DNA of 11,483 bases from positions 1 through 11,483 of the forward strand of contig CBCXVS010000251.1 in assembly GCA_965178525.1 (NCBI GenBank), given 5' to 3'. Source of the DNA: CBCXVS01 sp965178525. Lineage in GTDB: Bacteria; Tectomicrobia; Entotheonellia; Entotheonellales; Entotheonellaceae. Shown piece by piece: positions 5,568 through 11,483 of the stretch (positions are counted from its first letter, which is position 1; each line of letters starts with the position of its first letter). The notes under the pieces are model-generated. The model searched no databases. It had not been told where the DNA came from and saw only the letters and a list, made by a program, of their open reading frames with translations. Both the position numbers and the translations under genes were made by a program.

Positions 5568-7022
5568 GTGGCCGCGAGTACAGGACAAGACACAGTTGCG
5601 ATGATCGATGCGCAGTTGCAGCAAGGGCAGCGGCATTTCACCTTGCCCGAGGCGGCTGCGATGACGGGTCTGTCGATCGATGACACACGGCATGCAATGG
5701 ATGTATTACTCAGCTGGTATGTCTGCCGGCTCCAGGTGAGTGAACATGGCGACCTGATCTACCACTTCGGTGATACGCTCCAGCGGCGGGGAGAAAAAAC
5801 TGCGGCGGAGCGCCGGCAGGAGCTACTCAACTGGCTTTGGAAGATGTTTACGGTGATCTATAAGGTCTGGATCACGGTGACCTTGGTGGTCTATTTTGTC
5901 TTTTTCTTGGTTTTGATGATTGTCTTGTTGGTGGCGGCTAGCTCCAAGCGTTCCTCAGACGGCCGTCGCAGCGCACCTGTCCATCTCGGTGGGCTCGCCA
6001 ACATGTTTTTCTCCATTTTCCGCTGGCGCACGGTTACCGGGGCTATCGACTACCAGCGGGACCGTGCCGGCTATCGCTATCGCCATTATGAGCCGCGCCC
6101 GGCGGTGCTGAATGATGAGAAAAAAAGTTTCATTGCGGCCGTGTATGACTTCGTCTTTGGGCCGCCGCGTGTAGAACTCGATCCGCTCACCGATGAAAGG
6201 GAAGTCGCGACCTATTTGTTGCAGAACGACGGCATTATCGTCACCGCCGAGTTGAGCGCCCTGGCCGGATGGAATTTTCCGCAAGCGGAAACCTTCTTGA
6301 CGGAGTGCGCCGTGCGCTACAGGGGCGAGGCGAAGGTGAGTGACAACGCCGTCCTGTATGGTCAGTTCGATGATCTCATGCGTGGTGTCGGCGAGGTGGA
6401 GACCGGGGAGGTGACGTATTATTGGCATGAGTACGAGCCGGAGTATGAGCTGACGGGCAACAGCGCGGTCTACAATTTGATCATTATCCTGATGAACGGC
6501 TTCAATTTGTTGATATCGTTTCTCGTGTTGTCCGGGAGCCTAACCGCCCTGTTCACATCAAGTCATGCCAATGCCTTCCTCGCGTTCTTGGCGTTAAATC
6601 CGGGTTTTGTCAAGCTGGTGCTCGGCTGGGTGCCGTTTATTTTTTCCCTGCTGTTTTTCCTCATTCCCATAGTGCGCGGGGCCAAAATCGTGTCGTTGCG
6701 GCGCCAGCGGCATCAGCAAAATATCCGCAAACGGCTATTCAAAGCGATTTTCGCGTGCCAGGGACACCCGCAAACGGTGGAGGAGGTGCGTACGGCCGCC
6801 AATACGGAGGCGCAGGAAGCGTCCTTATCGCGGCGGGTCATTGAAACGACCCTGAAGGAGTTGGCGCTCGATGTGCCGGGCGACATGACGGTCTCCGAGG
6901 CTGGCGAGGTGCAGTTTGCCTTTCCGCGTATCACGGCGGAACTTCAAGCGGTTGGCCCCTTGCGTCAACACCGCCGGCGTGATGATGCGCTGGGGGATAT
7001 TATTGTCGAATCCGACAACTGA
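5568..7022 (+). CDS. Membrane protein with three winged-helix-like modules, function unknown
   Basis: I do not recognise a named family. From the GTG at 5568 the protein has 484 residues. By eye it alternates soluble and membrane parts: a winged-helix-like module at about 25-75 (TLPEAAAMTGLSID, then strand pair SEHGDLIYHFG), a long hydrophobic segment at 96-125, a second module at 206-272 (TAELSALAGWNFPQAETFL, then SDNAVLYGQF), hydrophobic segments at 298-327 and 345-370, and a third module at 383-460 (TVEEVRTAANTEAQ..., then SEAGEVQFAFP). Each module ends in a similar beta-wing of the form D/G-x-V/I-x-Y/F-x-F. The start is uncertain: GTG 5568 follows AAAGGA by 12 bases, while TTG 5508 and ATG 5601 are alternatives. 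It follows the UGSC gene by 90 bases on the same strand and may share its transcript. Its stop abuts the stop of galE on the other strand. Confidence 0.75.
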   Translation: MAASTGQDTVAMIDAQLQQGQRHFTLPEAAAMTGLSIDDTRHAMDVLLSWYVCRLQVSEHGDLIYHFGDTLQRRGEKTAAERRQELLNWLWKMFTVIYKVWITVTLVVYFVFFLVLMIVLLVAASSKRSSDGRRSAPVHLGGLANMFFSIFRWRTVTGAIDYQRDRAGYRYRHYEPRPAVLNDEKKSFIAAVYDFVFGPPRVELDPLTDEREVATYLLQNDGIIVTAELSALAGWNFPQAETFLTECAVRYRGEAKVSDNAVLYGQFDDLMRGVGEVETGEVTYYWHEYEPEYELTGNSAVYNLIIILMNGFNLLISFLVLSGSLTALFTSSHANAFLAFLALNPGFVKLVLGWVPFIFSLLFFLIPIVRGAKIVSLRRQRHQQNIRKRLFKAIFACQGHPQTVEEVRTAANTEAQEASLSRRVIETTLKELALDVPGDMTVSEAGEVQFAFPRITAELQAVGPLRQHRRRDDALGDIIVESDN

Positions 7023-8105
7023 TCAAGAGTGGATGGTGATTAGTGGTTCGTTAAGAGTTGCGGACTCTCGACTCTCGACTCTCGACTCTCCACTAACCTC
7101 ATGGCCGTTCGGGTTCTCAGATTGCCAGCGCCAGACGTCCGTACACATAACATCGAGGCCGCGCTCCGCTACCCAGTTGAGTTCACTTTTCGCTTTTGAC
7201 GCATCGGCGTAAGTGGCGGCAACATCACCTAGCCGGCGTTCCACGACTTCATACGGGATCGTTTGGCCTGAGGCATTTTCAAACGCGGCAATCACTTCGA
7301 GGACGCTATATCCCTGCCCCGTCCCCAGATTGTACGTTGCCACGCCAGGATGCGAGACCAGCTTTTGCAGCGCCTTGATATGGCCTAGGGCCAGATCCAC
7401 CACGTGGATGTAATCGCGTACCCCTGTACCGTCTCGCGTTGGATAATCATTGCCAAACACTGACAATGTGGGCAGTCGGCCGACGGCAACCTGTGCGAGA
7501 TACGGCAGGAGGTTGTTGGGAATGCCGTTGGGATCTTCGCCAATTCTGCCGCTTTCGTGTGCCCCAACGGGATTGAAGTAGCGGAGGAGGGCGATGTTCC
7601 AGGACGGATCCGCGACGTGTACATCGCGTAGGATCTGTTCGATCATGAGTTTCGAGCGCCCATAGGGGTTCGTCGCCGAGAGCGGGAAATCCTCTTTGAC
7701 CGGCACGGCGTATGGATCACCGTAGACCGTACAGGAGGAACTGAAGACCAGATTTTTCACCTGATGTTTGGCCATCACCTCACAGAGGTTGAGGGTGCCC
7801 ATGACATTGTTTTGATAGTATCGCAGTGGGATCGAAACGGATTCGCCAACGGCTTTGAGGCCGGCAAAGTGAATCACGGCCACGATGTCATGCTGCTGAA
7901 ACACGGCGTCTAAAGCCGCCATGTCGAGGAGGTCGACCTGTGCAAAGGTCAACGTCTTGTCCGTCAACGCTTGGACGCGTTGCAACGGTTCGGCTTTGCT
8001 ATTGGAGAGATTGTCCACGACGACCACATCATACCCGGCTTGTAACAATTCCAAGCATGTATGGCTGCCAATGTACCCGGCGCCACCTGTGACTAAAATG
8101 CGCAT
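7023..8105 (-). CDS. galE: UDP-glucose 4-epimerase
   Basis: This extended SDR enzyme interconverts UDP-glucose and UDP-galactose in the cytoplasm, supplying galactose for surface polysaccharides. The NAD-binding GGAGYIGSH is at 7-15, the catalytic Ser124 and neighbours lie in SSSCTVYG (122-129), and the Tyr148-x3-Lys152 pair is in YGRSK. Further family segments are RYFNPVGAH (175-183), GIPNNLLPY and RDGTGVRDYIHV. The normal family end (WRWQSENPNG) is reached at about 334, and E. coli GalE has 338 residues. The 360-residue product therefore carries about 25 extra residues, VSGESRVESRESATLNEPL and so on, translated from a heptamer repeat array, which suggests the original stop was lost or overwritten. 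The ATG has AGAGGA about 12 bases upstream. Confidence 0.95.
   Translation of the reverse strand: MRILVTGGAGYIGSHTCLELLQAGYDVVVVDNLSNSKAEPLQRVQALTDKTLTFAQVDLLDMAALDAVFQQHDIVAVIHFAGLKAVGESVSIPLRYYQNNVMGTLNLCEVMAKHQVKNLVFSSSCTVYGDPYAVPVKEDFPLSATNPYGRSKLMIEQILRDVHVADPSWNIALLRYFNPVGAHESGRIGEDPNGIPNNLLPYLAQVAVGRLPTLSVFGNDYPTRDGTGVRDYIHVVDLALGHIKALQKLVSHPGVATYNLGTGQGYSVLEVIAAFENASGQTIPYEVVERRLGDVAATYADASKAKSELNWVAERGLDVMCTDVWRWQSENPNGHEVSGESRVESRESATLNEPLITIHS
7063..7090. repeat. Four tandem copies of heptamer GACTCTC
   Basis: Four perfect 7-base units run consecutively and are translated on the minus strand as the ESRVESRES part of the GalE tail. Confidence 0.9.
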
Positions 8106-8151
8106 AGACGTTTCGTATCCTCTTCACCCTCTGGTGGTTGATGATGTCCCC

Positions 8152-8227
8152 GGCATGCCAAGCGGATCGGACGGATTGTATGCCCTCATGTCATGCCAGA
8201 GATCGAGTTGTCATGCCATACGGCATG
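8152..8227. promoter_or_regulatory. Repeated CATGCC motif upstream of galE
   Basis: GGCATGCC is an 8-base palindrome at 8152-8159. TGTCATGCCA occurs twice exactly 20 bases apart (8189-8198 and 8209-8218), and the second copy forms the palindrome CATGCC-ATAC-GGCATG (8212-8227). A possible minus-strand galE -10, TACAAT (8180-8175), lies among them, although no good -35 is present. Two helical turns between copies suggests side-by-side protein binding. The region equally precedes the small plus-strand ORF at 8247. Confidence 0.45.
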
Positions 8228-8246
8228 TCGTAGGAACGGGAAGATC

Positions 8247-8315
8247 ATGACGCAATTGTACATCATTGATGTGGGTATGGTCCGGGTAAAAGTGGAAACG
8301 GGTGTTGTCGACTGA
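8247..8315 (+). CDS. Possible 22-residue ORF
   Basis: The ORF starts MTQLYIIDVGM and ends VVD before TGA. GGGAAG lies directly upstream, giving a passable ribosome binding site, and a strong hairpin follows 37 bases after the stop. The composition (hydrophobic and charged residues alternating) looks protein-like, and it could equally be the start of a longer gene cut by a mutation. There is no homology I can recognise, so this is a weak call. Confidence 0.2.
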   Translation: MTQLYIIDVGMVRVKVETGVVD

Positions 8316-8352
8316 CGATGTTCTGATGGGTATGACGTGATTTCCCAGTCGC

Positions 8353-8383
8353 GCGCCCTGGACATGGGGAATGTCCAGGGCGC
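8353..8383 (+). terminator. 13-bp perfect hairpin, probable terminator
   Basis: GCGCCCTGGACAT (8353-8365) pairs perfectly with 8371-8383 around the loop GGGGA. It is followed by TTTAT, a short U-rich tract, so it could end plus-strand transcription before the surE promoter. The weak T-run leaves a stabiliser or protein-binding role possible. Confidence 0.5.
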
Positions 8384-8405
8384 TTTATCGGCGGGGAATA
8401 CATCA

Positions 8406-8414
8406 TGGTAGAAT
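8406..8414 (+). promoter_or_regulatory. Extended -10 promoter candidate for surE
   Basis: TGG followed by TAGAAT (8409-8414) matches an extended -10. The -35 candidate TTATCG 18 bases upstream is poor. The implied leader of about 250 bases contains an 8-bp inverted repeat, CTGTCAGA (8553-8560) and TCTGACAG (8600-8607), enclosing an inner GAGAC / GTCTC stem (8574-8578 / 8587-8591), so the leader may be structured. Confidence 0.3.
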
Positions 8415-8673
8415 ACGCAGAGCAGTCGCCAACATATGCCAGCGCGATCAGAACAGAGCCAAATGACTCATACCTCGGAGGCTCATGCGTGTGTGCCTGT
8501 GGGGTATGACGGAGGAGAGGTATCAGCGTAACCTCAGCCGTTGTATCGACTGCTGTCAGAAAAATCTTGAGCCGAGACAAGCCGGCGTCTCCGCAACCCT
8601 CTGACAGATCATCCAGACCATGCAACCGTGACGCATTCACACGCTAGCATCCGGAACCGCATATGAGGGACCT

Positions 8674-9447
8674 ATGGATATTTTGCTCACTAATGATGAC
8701 AGTCATGCCTCGCCGTTATTTCGCTTCGCAATCGATTTCCTCAACCCCCTGGGCCAGGTGACCATTGTGGTGCCGAAGGAGGAGCAGAGCTGGACGGGAA
8801 AATCGATGTCCCGTTTCAAGCCGTTATTCCTCGATGAGATTCGGTCACACGATAATCGTGCTCTATGCCTCGACGGCACACCTGCTGATTGTGTCAATAT
8901 CGGGGTGTATCACCTTTGCGAACGCCGGCCGGACTTGGTGGTCTCGGGCATTAATATCGGTATCAATGCCGGTCTTAGCTTCTTCTTCGCCTCCGGGACG
9001 ATTGGGGCGTGTCTCGAAGCCAATATTGCCGGCATACCGGCTGTTGCCCTCTCCCAGAGCTTGGAAGGCGCCATTTTTCAGGAATGGATGCAATTTCGGC
9101 GTATTCCGGAAGCCGAGGCGGACCGCTTGCAGGCACAGACCACCATGTTGTTGCAGCGGGTGTTTGAGACGCTGATAGCGCGTGAGGATTTTTGGCGCCA
9201 TCCCGTGACGTGGAACGTTAATTTACCGTACACCGCGGCGCCGGATTGGCGCATGGTACCAACTGTCCTGGGGCATACGATGTATAACTCGTGCTTTATA
9301 AAAGTCGGCGATCAGTTCCGGCATGAACTGGAACTTCCACCGCCGGATACCCGCGACCATGCGGATGGAAAGGTGGTGAACCAGGGGCAGGTGAGTGTCA
9401 CCTACATCGATATACGAGAGTTGGGGCAAACCGTTATGCAGCTCTAG
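8674..9447 (+). CDS. surE: 5'-nucleotidase SurE
   Basis: This 257-residue metal-dependent phosphatase dephosphorylates nucleoside monophosphates and is linked to stationary-phase survival in other bacteria. Metal-binding residues are visible: Asp8 and Asp9 in TNDD, Ser39 in the EEQSWTGKS loop and Asn94 in SGINIGINAG. The FFASGTIGACLEAN segment (about 103-117) and GIPAVALSQS are also typical. The usual TNDDGYxAPG is replaced by TNDDSHASP, a departure from the canonical loop that may alter substrate range. The start ATG has GAGGG six bases upstream. The usual neighbours (pcm, nlpD, truD) are absent. Confidence 0.9.
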   Translation: MDILLTNDDSHASPLFRFAIDFLNPLGQVTIVVPKEEQSWTGKSMSRFKPLFLDEIRSHDNRALCLDGTPADCVNIGVYHLCERRPDLVVSGINIGINAGLSFFFASGTIGACLEANIAGIPAVALSQSLEGAIFQEWMQFRRIPEAEADRLQAQTTMLLQRVFETLIAREDFWRHPVTWNVNLPYTAAPDWRMVPTVLGHTMYNSCFIKVGDQFRHELELPPPDTRDHADGKVVNQGQVSVTYIDIRELGQTVMQL

Positions 9448-9539
9448 AGGCGTCGTCATGCTGCGGCAATCGGCGCCCGGAAATGATGCAAGCGGGATCC
9501 GCGAAGGACGCGAAGCAATGATGAATACTGTGGTGGCCG

Positions 9540-9950
9540 TCAGTCCGTCGTTGTCTTGCGTCCGGATTCGGAGGCGACCGTCTGCGTTTGCCGCAGGAGG
9601 AAGAGTTCGACACCGTTCAGATGACGGTCTGGGGCCCCATGGTGCGCCTGTGCAGCCGGTTGCGGCTGCGCCGGACGTGTCGTGTTGTCCTTGACAATGA
9701 GTACGTCGGGCTGTGGAACATCAGACACATCCGGAGACGGTGTCAGATCGGCGGGCGCGCCGGGGTTGCCGACTGTGCCACGGAAAAATTGTGGTGTTGG
9801 AATATCTGCTCCGTTTGTGGTATGGCCTGTATGGAACTCAGTCGGGTTGGCATTGGCGCCCAGGTGTAGCCGAAACGCCAAAGCATGGCTGCTGAACCAC
9901 AACCCTGTGATGGTCAGAACGATGGTCAACTGCATCACCAGACGCTTCAT
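9540..9950 (-). CDS. Small secreted proline-rich protein, function unknown
   Basis: This 136-residue protein has a clear Sec signal peptide: basic MKR, a hydrophobic core to about residue 19 and a likely cut after SHALA (about 21-25). The mature part is proline-, alanine- and polar-rich with no cysteine and low predicted order (for example PQPAAQAHHGAP near 97-108). AAAGGAG eight bases before the ATG is an excellent ribosome binding site, which is the main reason to accept the gene. It converges on surE across a gap of 92 bases. I recognise no family. Confidence 0.6.
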   Translation of the reverse strand: MKRLVMQLTIVLTITGLWFSSHALAFRLHLGANANPTEFHTGHTTNGADIPTPQFFRGTVGNPGAPADLTPSPDVSDVPQPDVLIVKDNTTRPAQPQPAAQAHHGAPDRHLNGVELFLLRQTQTVASESGRKTTTD

Positions 9951-10346
9951 GGCGTATACTCCTTTGCCTGCCGCAGGTTTGCACGGCCAATGATCATATT
10001 GTAAGTGGATATGGAAAGATGATATCCTGCGGGCTTCTGACGAACCGTGAGGGCTGTCACAGTGGGGATGTGAGCCGTATCACACAAGGCGTCTCGTTGG
10101 ACAGAAAGGCATCAGCATAGATGAGAGGCCAACGTTGCCTTCTGACGTATGTTCACACGTCATGATGTGCTACACTCCTTATAATCGATTGTTTCTGTTC
10201 AGTCATGGTATCATATGTCAGAGTGGTCGTGGCGTCCACCCTTGCCAGGAGGGTCGAGCGCGTGCTTGCCTCGCCTGTAGGTGGTCGCTACCGAAGAGGT
10301 TGAAGGTGAGGTCTATAGCTCAGATCGAGCGCGTTGAGGTGGGGTG
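9951..10346. other. Intergenic region between secreted protein and Sm-like gene
   Basis: Apart from the ribosome binding site of the minus-strand gene, I see only short inverted repeats: GGATAT-n9-ATATCC (10007-10027) and TGACGT-n8-ACGTCA (10143-10162). A TATAAT at 10180-10185 lies 17 bases after the second palindrome and could be the -10 for the gene at 10347, but the -35 is not clear. No gene is supported. Confidence 0.5.
10143..10185 (+). promoter_or_regulatory. Possible promoter and operator for Sm-like gene operon
   Basis: A perfect consensus TATAAT (10180-10185) follows the palindrome TGACGT-n8-ACGTCA (10143-10162), which would cover the -35 region. No TTGACA-like hexamer is correctly spaced, so an activator-dependent promoter is conceivable. 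The leader to the ATG at 10347 would be about 155 bases. Confidence 0.35.
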
Positions 10347-10925
10347 ATGGGACATCTCTTAGGACTCAAGGAGTATCTCGAAGCAGGCTATAACCAGTCG
10401 GTTTTCGATCAGGCTTTGTCGTCGCAGCAGCCTTGGGAATTGCACCTGCATGGCCAGCGCGTTGTCCATGGCCGTATTGTGGAGAATCGGACCTATGATC
10501 TGATGGTCGATGTCGACGGCCAGGGCCAAGAAGAGCTGCCGAAGATCCAGGTGAAACTCCTGTGTACACCCGACGTCTCAGAGCCGGTTCGCAAGATGAT
10601 TAAAATCGACAAAAAGGTGCAGGCCCTCGGACTCGAACCTATTTATGCGCCGCCGGAGCGTTACTTTGTCAAAAACAAGACCCTGTTTCCTCTCATGAAA
10701 GAGAGACAAGTGGTCTTTTGTACGCTCCTTGAAGGGGAAACTATCAGAGGCATTATCGCCGATTTTAGCAAGTACGAGATGACGATCCACGCCAAAGGCG
10801 GGCTGCCGGTCGTCATCTTACGCCATAGCGTGTACGATCTGCGGAACAAACAAGGACGTTGCATGCTAAGAACATTTCAAGACCAACACAAAGACTGGGA
10901 AAAGAGCGAACTGTTCGTCTCATAA
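10347..10925 (+). CDS. Protein with two Sm/Hfq-like segments
   Basis: From the ATG at 10347 (GAGG six bases upstream; a GTG one codon earlier is also open) the protein has 192 residues. Two segments look like Sm folds (helix plus five strands). The first, about 28-72, contains WELHLHGQRVVHGRIVENRTY. The second, about 109-166, contains CTLLEGETIRGIIADFSKYE and VVILRHSVYDL. The second follows the Hfq pattern of strand-loop L-x-x-G-x-x-x-x-G-x-I-x-x-F and ends with a RHSVYDL strand comparable to the Hfq YKHAIST segment. A single chain with two Sm units differs from the 70-100 residue hexameric Hfq. An RNA-binding role is inferred. It lies four bases before arfB, so translational coupling is likely. 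I give no gene symbol. Confidence 0.65.
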   Translation: MGHLLGLKEYLEAGYNQSVFDQALSSQQPWELHLHGQRVVHGRIVENRTYDLMVDVDGQGQEELPKIQVKLLCTPDVSEPVRKMIKIDKKVQALGLEPIYAPPERYFVKNKTLFPLMKERQVVFCTLLEGETIRGIIADFSKYEMTIHAKGGLPVVILRHSVYDLRNKQGRCMLRTFQDQHKDWEKSELFVS

Positions 10926-10929
10926 TGTT

Positions 10930-11355
10930 ATGATTACGATCACTGACGACCTGTGCATACCGGAAAGCGAACTCACATACACAACCGCGCGCAGCGGCGG
11001 CCCGGGAGGCCAGCACGTCAACAAGGTCAGCAGTCGAGTGACGTTGTGGTTCAACGTGGCTGAGTCGCCTCATTTATCAGACGAACACAAGCGGTTGATT
11101 CGTGCTCGCCTAGCGACACGGATCAACCGAGACGGAGTCCTACGGGTGGTATCGCAACGGCACCGCAGTCAGGCGGTCAATCGCGATGCCGCTCTCGACC
11201 GCTTCATCACACTCCTGCGTGAGGCCCTGTCGCAGGCGCCGCCCCGCAAATCAACCGCAACACCTGCCGCTGTTAAACAACGCCGTCTCACGGAGAAAAA
11301 ATACCGCAGCCAACTGAAGCAGCAACGCGGCAAACCGGGACCATGGGAAGCATGA
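10930..11355 (+). CDS. arfB: Peptidyl-tRNA hydrolase ArfB (YaeJ)
   Basis: This 141-residue ribosome-rescue factor hydrolyses peptidyl-tRNA on ribosomes stalled without a stop codon. The catalytic GGQ (26-28) lies in SGGPGGQHVNKV, as in the catalytic domain of release factors, and the C-terminal tail (about 105-141, rich in K, R and Q: KQRRLTEKKYRSQLKQQRG) matches the basic tail that enters the empty mRNA channel. Length is normal for the family. There is no strong ribosome binding site. The start lies four bases after the stop of the Sm-like gene, so it is probably translated by coupling. Confidence 0.93.
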   Translation: MITITDDLCIPESELTYTTARSGGPGGQHVNKVSSRVTLWFNVAESPHLSDEHKRLIRARLATRINRDGVLRVVSQRHRSQAVNRDAALDRFITLLREALSQAPPRKSTATPAAVKQRRLTEKKYRSQLKQQRGKPGPWEA

Positions 11356-11358
11356 CGG

Positions 11359-11472
11359 CTAGCCTAAGAAGTCGCGCACGCGCGTCATCGCGTCCTGTTT
11401 CGGATAGATATTAGAGTTGTTCCTCAATAGCATAAGATCAGGTTCCCTAGCCCAGCCCAGATGCCCACCGAA
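11359..11472 (-). pseudogene. C-terminal fragment, alpha/beta-hydrolase-like (YheT-type?)
   Basis: On the minus strand 37 codons read FGGHLGWAREPDLM...IYPKQDAMTRVRDFLG and end at a TAG (11361-11359). GGHLGW followed by about 35 residues to the end resembles the catalytic-histidine region and C-terminus of YheT-like alpha/beta hydrolases. The frame is closed by TGA at 11475-11473 immediately before FGGH, so the gene is broken by a frameshift or nonsense mutation, or only this fragment remains; the window ends eight bases further. The 22-bp sequence shared with the left window end (11409-11430) lies inside this frame. Confidence 0.35.
11409..11430 (-). repeat. Copy 2 of 22-bp inverted terminal-type repeat
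   Basis: On the minus strand it reads CTATTGAGGAA-CAACTCTAATA. Compared with the copy at 55-76, one G-C pair of the predicted stem is replaced by A-T. It faces the opposite way, so the two copies bracket almost the whole window. Confidence 0.5.
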
Positions 11473-11483
11473 TCATCCTCAAA

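Larger units (their letters stand above)
8106..8673. other. Regulatory intergenic region between galE and surE
   Basis: No established protein family is visible in these 568 bases. The region holds a CATGCC motif cluster (8152-8227), a possible 22-codon ORF (8247-8315), a 13-bp perfect hairpin (8353-8383), an extended -10 promoter (8406-8414) and an inverted repeat in the surE leader (8553-8607). Confidence 0.65.

Noticed and set aside
8247..8411. A second TGA-interrupted frame (TGA at 8313) as another selenoprotein
   Set aside because: The continuation has no recognisable family or U-x-x-C motif, and the only strong hairpin loop starts about 50 bases after the TGA, outside the usual bacterial SECIS range.
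8463..8531. 22-residue frame in the surE leader as a leader peptide
   Set aside because: There is no convincing ribosome binding site and no run of regulatory codons.
10313..10345. tRNA-like string TATAGCTCAGATCGAGCG
   Set aside because: It resembles a D-arm, but no acceptor pairing, anticodon arm or GTTCGANNC T-arm follows before the coding sequence begins.
10135..10346. 70-codon open frame before the Sm-like gene
   Set aside because: The composition looks noncoding, there is no ribosome binding site, and it covers the candidate promoter and palindrome.

Overview
The window reads as a compact, fairly GC-rich bacterial chromosome segment with genes on both strands. The cell envelope looks Gram-negative: there is an exported c-type cytochrome, a membrane-anchored HtrA protease and an AmiC-type cell-wall amidase. 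Heptanucleotide tandem repeats sit at gene 3' ends, a genome style I associate with Nitrospirota, NC10 and similar phyla. That taxonomic guess is inference only; no ribosomal or phylogenetic marker is present.

Layout. Positions 1-773 hold a truncated YHS metal-binding gene behind a strong promoter with a 12-bp perfect palindromic operator, then a monoheme cytochrome c, both on the minus strand. Positions 935-3307 (minus) carry an HtrA-like serine protease downstream of an AMIN/amidase_3 N-acetylmuramoyl-L-alanine amidase, with a sigma70-like promoter at 3480-3507. Positions 3308-3826 are intergenic and full of inverted repeats. Positions 3827-5477 (plus) contain the most interesting locus: a Cys-rich protein of about 357 aa interrupted by one frameshift, followed by a 174-aa protein whose reading frame is broken only by a TGA inside the motif (TGA)-G-S-C. 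This is the signature of the UGSC selenoprotein family, and a short bacterial-SECIS-like hairpin starts just after the TGA. Positions 5568-7022 (plus) encode a membrane protein that appears to alternate three winged-helix-like modules with membrane segments.

Positions 7023-8105 (minus) are galE, whose stop codon abuts the stop of the preceding gene. Positions 8106-8673 are a regulatory intergenic region with a repeated CATGCC motif, a possible 22-codon ORF and a 13-bp perfect hairpin. surE follows at 8674-9447 (plus), then a small secreted proline-rich protein at 9540-9950 (minus). Positions 10347-10925 (plus) encode a protein with two apparent Sm/Hfq-like segments, followed four bases later by arfB, a ribosome-rescue GGQ hydrolase. 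The last 125 bases hold the C-terminal end of an alpha/beta-hydrolase-like gene on the minus strand.

How the genes fit together. The amidase and protease form an envelope maintenance pair. The Cys-rich protein and UGSC selenoprotein look like a co-transcribed thiol/selenol redox pair of unknown substrate. The Sm-like protein and ArfB are probably translationally coupled and may share an RNA or translation role. A 22-bp near-identical sequence occurs in inverted orientation near both ends of the window; its two differences are a compensatory base-pair change in a predicted hairpin.
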